Both the position numbers and the translations under genes were made by a program. Positions 61,203-64,000 of a stretch of DNA of 64,000 nt are shown in pieces. Source of the stretch: Desulfomicrobium apsheronum (GTDB taxonomy: Bacteria; Desulfobacterota; Desulfovibrionia; Desulfovibrionales; Desulfomicrobiaceae); NCBI RefSeq assembly GCF_900114115.1, contig NZ_FORX01000001.1:62001-126000 (forward strand), in the 5' to 3' direction. A model generated the notes under the pieces. That model was given only the letters and a program-made list of their open reading frames with translations, was not told where the DNA came from and searched no databases. The first letter of the stretch is position 1, and every line of letters starts with the position of its first letter.

Positions 61203-62151
61203 CGATATTCTCAATTCTTTCAGCCACTTTTTTATCTGTATCAACCTTCCTCTTCACTCGCGCAATGGCGCTGGCGACGGTGCTGTACTTCTCGATTTTG
61301 AAGTGCTCCCCGATTTGTTTCAGGCTGTCTCCTTTGAGGATTCTGGAGAGATATATGGAGATGTCACGGGGATCGTTAGTGATTCCTCGCACTGACGAGG
61401 TCAGGACGTTTTCGGTGACGCCATGGACTTCGCAGACGGCCTTTTTGATCGCCTCTATGGTGACCGGCGCAAGTTGCCTTGATTCCGGGACTTCGGGGCT
61501 GAGCTTGGCTTCAAAAAAACGGTCTTTGATGGTCTGGACGAAGTCCGAATTCCCCAGAATCGCGGGCAATTTCTTGAGGGAGAAAATCCTTTCGATCTCC
61601 TCGTCTTCGTCCCGGGCCATGAAGCGACGGTATTCGGCGCGCGCCTTGGTCGGATCGTCGGAGAATTGCGAAAGCAGCGTCTCGGTATGCAGCCATTTCC
61701 ATGCGTCCCCGCGTCGTAGATAGCCGAGGTGGCTGCTCCAGGGATATTCCGACAGTGACTTGGTCAACCCGGCCTTCAAAGGATTGTGGTGGATGTACCG
61801 GATCAAGCCTTGAAGATATTCGTCTTCGCCGACCAGGATGGCCTTGTATCTGCCTTTGAAAAGCTGCCCGTCCAGACCGTAACGCCGATTGAACCACTGC
61901 GTGTATACGCCGCCAAGATGCCGCATGGCGCGCGCCAAGTTGCCCTCGGAAGACTGGACCAGAATATGGTAGTGGTTGGACATCAGGCAATAAGCTGCGA
62001 CGTTCACCCGGAACATCTCCGACGTGCTTTTGAGCAGGTCGGTGAATGCCTTGTAGTCCTGGGCGTCGCGGAAAATGTTCTCCCGCTGCCGTCCCCGGTT
62101 CATGACATGGTGCCATGCGCCATTAAAATCGATTCTGAGTGGTCGTGCCAT
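61078..62151 (-). CDS. REP-associated tyrosine transposase (RAYT/Y1 type), stop lost
   Basis: The 357-residue Y1-family transposase has N-terminal MARPLRIDFNGAWHHVMNRG and the HUH-type metal motif HYH (H60, H62) in MSNHYHILVQ. RGLIRYIHHNPLKAGL and WSSH follow, and a C-terminal helix-turn-helix ends near KRKVD. It nicks and joins single-stranded DNA at REP-like hairpins. At 61168-61170 the codon is TGC; the other copies of this terminal repeat would read TGA there, so the last 30 residues (from CPLFL) are a read-through into the pilin remnant. Natural end was probably 61168. Confidence 0.87.
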   Translation of the reverse strand: MARPLRIDFNGAWHHVMNRGRQRENIFRDAQDYKAFTDLLKSTSEMFRVNVAAYCLMSNHYHILVQSSEGNLARAMRHLGGVYTQWFNRRYGLDGQLFKGRYKAILVGEDEYLQGLIRYIHHNPLKAGLTKSLSEYPWSSHLGYLRRGDAWKWLHTETLLSQFSDDPTKARAEYRRFMARDEDEEIERIFSLKKLPAILGNSDFVQTIKDRFFEAKLSPEVPESRQLAPVTIEAIKKAVCEVHGVTENVLTSSVRGITNDPRDISIYLSRILKGDSLKQIGEHFKIEKYSTVASAIARVKRKVDTDKKVAERIENIVKMIDKSQKKTCPLFLDSRQYSLTRLYCRASRLHNSYYYRL

Positions 62152-62204
62152 GTGAGGAGAGTGCCAGCTTGGGATGGTTTAGTCAAAAGAAGACTTGACC
62201 CCTT
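61162..62204 (-). mobile_element. RAYT transposon with 24-bp terminal inverted repeats
   Basis: The left end (61162-61185) reads AAGGGGGCAAGTCTTCTTTT then GACT, and the complement of the right end (62181-62204) differs from it at one base. They bracket the transposase gene; a further 330 bp to the right a second copy of the right end occurs (62511-62534). The left end lies in the pilin remnant. Confidence 0.8.
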
Positions 62205-62210
62205 ATGTAT
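61901..62210. repeat. 310-bp direct repeat, copy 1
   Basis: This segment covers the 5' third of the transposase and the right transposon end. It recurs at 62231-62540, offset exactly 330 bp, with about four single-base differences. Confidence 0.92.
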
Positions 62211-62481
62211 GTAGACCCCTTATGTATTTCGTGTATGCGCCGCCAAGATGCCGCATGGCACGCGCCAAGTTGCCCTCGGAAGACTGGACTAGAATATGAT
62301 AGTGGTTGGACATCAGGCAATAAGCTGCGACGTTCACCCGGAACATCTCCGACGTGCTTTTGAGCAGGTCGGTGAATGCCTTGTAGTCCTGGGCGTCGCG
62401 GAAAATGTTCTCCCGCTGCCGTCCCCGGTTCATGACATGGTGCCATGCGCCATTAAAATCGATTCTGAGTGGTCGTGCCAT
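62203..62481 (-). pseudogene. 5' fragment of a second RAYT transposase
   Basis: The first about 83 residues are the same as in the complete copy (MARPLRIDFNGAWHH... to MRHLGG), then the frame ends after a short unrelated tail (AYTKYIRGLHT) at the junction. HYH is present, but the rest of the protein is missing. It is the coding part of the second direct-repeat copy. Confidence 0.85.
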
Positions 62482-62540
62482 GTGAGGAGAGTGCCAGCTT
62501 GGGATGGTTTAGTCAAAAGAAGACTTGACCCCTTATGTAT
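62231..62540. repeat. 310-bp direct repeat, copy 2
   Basis: Second copy, with start codon and right terminal repeat of the transposon retained. The 20 bases between the copies (62211-62230) include ACCCCTTATGTAT, a piece of the terminal repeat, so the junction looks transposition- or slippage-derived. Confidence 0.92.
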
Positions 62541-62618
62541 TTTCTTATGTATTTTTTGCGGTCACGTATTGTCATGACATTGTCAGGACGTTATAGAGAG
62601 GATAATTAAGGAGGGATT

Positions 62619-62897
62619 ATGGCAACTACGACATTGTCCAAAACCGAAAGGATCGATGTGCGGGCCAGTATTTCTGTGAAGCAGCTGCTGCAGGAAGCCG
62701 CCCACGCCAGCCATAAAAGTGTCAGCGAATTTTTGTTGGACGCTGGTGTCAATGCGGCAAACCAAGCCCTTTCCGATCGTCGCCATTTCGTGCTTGATGA
62801 GGTCCAGTGGGAAGCCTTCGAACAGGCCCTCGACAGACCGGTTCAGGCCAAGGCTCGACTTCGCAGTCTCATTACCGACGCCGGAGTGCTCGACTGA
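62619..62897 (+). CDS. DUF1778 (TacA-type) antitoxin
   Basis: The 92-residue protein has the ribbon-helix-helix N terminus of DUF1778 antitoxins (KTERIDVRASISVKQLLQEAA, SVSEFLLDAG) and a C-terminal toxin-binding tail (DEVQWEAFEQALDRPVQ). It should bind its own promoter and neutralise the acetyltransferase toxin encoded next. AAGGAGGG lies 4 bases before the ATG. The stop shares one base with the toxin start (TGATG). Confidence 0.9.
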   Translation: MATTTLSKTERIDVRASISVKQLLQEAAHASHKSVSEFLLDAGVNAANQALSDRRHFVLDEVQWEAFEQALDRPVQAKARLRSLITDAGVLD

Positions 62898-63394
62898 TGT
62901 TCGAACCAGTGCGCAAGCTCCAATCTAGTGACGACCTCGACGGGTTCGACTGTGGTCAGCCTGCGCTGAATCAGTTTCTGCAACGGTTTGCGCTAATAAA
63001 TCAGAAGGCCAGCTGTACCCAGACTTACGTGAGCACTGTCCAGGGGCGCGTGGCCGGTTTCTATTCCCTTGCAGTTGGGAGCGTGTCACCTGCGGATGCT
63101 CCGGGCCGGGTTGCCAAAGGGCTGGCCCGACACCCCGTGCCGGGCATGATTCTGGCCAGGCTGGCGGTGGATGTGGAGTATCAGCGCAAAGGCCTGGGAC
63201 GGGCGCTTCTCAAAAATGCATTGCTGCGAACGCTGCAGGCTGCGGACATCGCGGGGATCAGGGCGGTTCTTGTGCATGCCAAGGACGAACAGGCCCGGGA
63301 ATGGTATGCTGCCTGGGATTTTGAACCGAGCATGACGGACCCGTATCATCTTTTTTTACTTCTGAAAGATCTTAAGTCCGCCCTTGATCGATAA
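62897..63394 (+). CDS. GNAT (TacT-type) acetyltransferase toxin
   Basis: The 165-residue GNAT enzyme belongs to the TacT group that acetylates aminoacyl-tRNA and blocks translation. DLDGFDCGQPALNQFLQRFA at the N terminus, the acetyl-CoA loop QRKGLGRALLKNAL, and the C-terminal Tyr in REWYAAWDFEPS (acid in catalysis) are all present. It starts at the ATG within TGATG, coupled to the antitoxin. The pair lies next to the transposon, consistent with horizontal gain. No frameshift is seen, so it is probably active. Confidence 0.9.
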   Translation: MFEPVRKLQSSDDLDGFDCGQPALNQFLQRFALINQKASCTQTYVSTVQGRVAGFYSLAVGSVSPADAPGRVAKGLARHPVPGMILARLAVDVEYQRKGLGRALLKNALLRTLQAADIAGIRAVLVHAKDEQAREWYAAWDFEPSMTDPYHLFLLLKDLKSALDR

Positions 63395-63442
63395 TCTTGC
63401 TCCGGGCATGATGCACCGCATCATCCCCTCCAAGGAGCGCCC

Positions 63443-64000
63443 GTGAAATCACCCGACTATATCGACTTTAAGGCCATTACGGCCCTTTTCCAACTCGCCC
63501 ACGCCGAATCCCGAAATTTTCTCTACGAATACGAAGTCTATTCCCTTCTCTCCAAATCCGGCGCCGAGACTCCTCCTCGGGCGCATTTGCTTGTTCGCGG
63601 GGCGCGGGTTTCGGATGAGGAGTTGATGGCCATTCCCGGGGACAAGGCGGTGCTCAAGATCGTTTCCCCGACCATCGTGCACAAGACCGAGGTCGGCGGG
63701 GTGCGGATTGTGGGTAAGACGGCGCAGGGTGTTCGTTCGGCCCAGCGGCGCATGCTTTATGAGGTGCCCGAGAACTATGCGGCCTGGATCGAGCGCAACC
63801 CTGATGCCGCGCCGCCTTCCTATCGGGGACTTGGCGGGCAGGCTCTGGTCGCGGCCATCAGCCGGGATTTGAAGGGGGTGCTGCAGGTGCAGTTCATGCC
63901 TCCCGACTCCGACACCTTTGGTCATGAGCTCATCGTGGGCCTGCGACGCACGCGCGAGTTCGGGATGGTTTTAAGCGCCGGGCTCGGCGGGACCGACACC
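63443..64000 (+). CDS. ADP-forming acyl-CoA synthetase, ATP-grasp part (5' end only)
   Basis: The first 186 residues are visible and the gene runs off the window. ETPPRAHLLVRG, KIVSPTIVHKTEVGGVRIV and the helical insert match the ATP-grasp domain of acetate-CoA ligase (ADP-forming), whose His-bound phosphate transfers to acyl groups. LLVRG and VQFMPPDSDTFGHELIVGL are also typical. It starts with GTG at 63443 with AAGGAG upstream. The beginning with an ATP-grasp domain suggests either the beta subunit or an inverted-order fusion. It would provide ATP from acetyl-CoA in energy metabolism. Confidence 0.8.
   Translation, partial: MKSPDYIDFKAITALFQLAHAESRNFLYEYEVYSLLSKSGAETPPRAHLLVRGARVSDEELMAIPGDKAVLKIVSPTIVHKTEVGGVRIVGKTAQGVRSAQRRMLYEVPENYAAWIERNPDAAPPSYRGLGGQALVAAISRDLKGVLQVQFMPPDSDTFGHELIVGLRRTREFGMVLSAGLGGTDT

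Noticed and set aside
62231..62540. CRISPR-like or multi-copy repeat array
   Set aside because: The repeated unit is a single 310-bp duplication of a transposon end, not short regular repeats with spacers.

Overview
The window looks like chromosome from a Gram-negative, anaerobic, high-GC deltaproteobacterium, most likely a sulfate reducer of the Desulfovibrionales (Desulfomicrobium-like). This is an inference from gene content: a DhnA-type aldolase next to Desulfovibrio-style neighbours, an adenosylcobalamin-dependent class II ribonucleotide reductase, a five-gene NikKMLQO nickel importer, cobamide salvage by a CbiR-like enzyme plus CobU, LpxK, and many signalling proteins. No rRNA, phage or CRISPR array was seen. 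Both strands are densely coded, and many genes overlap by 1 to 8 bases.

Layout. Positions 1-6.2 kb: end of a Fic-family gene, a GT39-type glycosyltransferase coupled to an RluA-type pseudouridine synthase, an rRNA m5C methyltransferase and a class I aldolase. 5.4-14.2 kb (minus strand): nrdJ, a GAF histidine kinase, a receiver-TPR protein, ftsE, ftsX, ilvD and a methyltransferase, nearly without gaps. 14.2-15.4 kb: a repeat-rich intergenic region and rmlA. 15.5-31 kb (plus strand): a MogA-like protein, a membrane histidine kinase, an EndoQ-UvrD fusion helicase, cbiR, cobU, a DHH phosphoesterase, polA, an aminotransferase, a DUF1844 protein, argC and two tandem EAL-HDOD paralogues. 31-34 kb: prepilin peptidase, an unknown protein with CheX, and an Hpt protein. 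34-37.7 kb: the nickel ECF transporter. 37.9-44 kb: DEAD-box helicase, diguanylate cyclase, CsaA-like protein, DMT transporter and a PAS-like protein.

44.1-49.8 kb carries the least explained locus. It holds a GntR-type regulator, an 86-residue protein, an approximately 11-segment membrane protein and a Tat-exported metallo-beta-lactamase-fold protein, followed by a CobW-type GTPase with an unrecognised 300-residue N-terminal region. 50-60.6 kb holds an initiator tRNA and the classical rpmH-rnpA-yidD-yidC-jag-mnmE cluster (usually near oriC, although dnaA is not in the window), then rnr, lpxK and a Bax inhibitor-1 protein.

60.8-62.6 kb is accessory DNA. A broken type IV pilin is cut by a REP-associated transposase element with 24-bp terminal inverted repeats, and its 5' end is duplicated as a 310-bp direct repeat. 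A TacA/TacT-type toxin-antitoxin pair and the start of an ADP-forming acyl-CoA synthetase end the window.

Most notable observations: an rnpA reading frame with no ATG, GTG or TTG before its conserved core (ATT is the best start candidate); the EndoQ-UvrD fusion; the unknown 44-48 kb system; three consecutive 8-bp overlaps with non-ATG starts plus an internal terminator in the nickel operon; and an initiator tRNA with C1:U72 instead of C1:A72. Starts, promoters and functions were read by eye from motifs; no database search was run.
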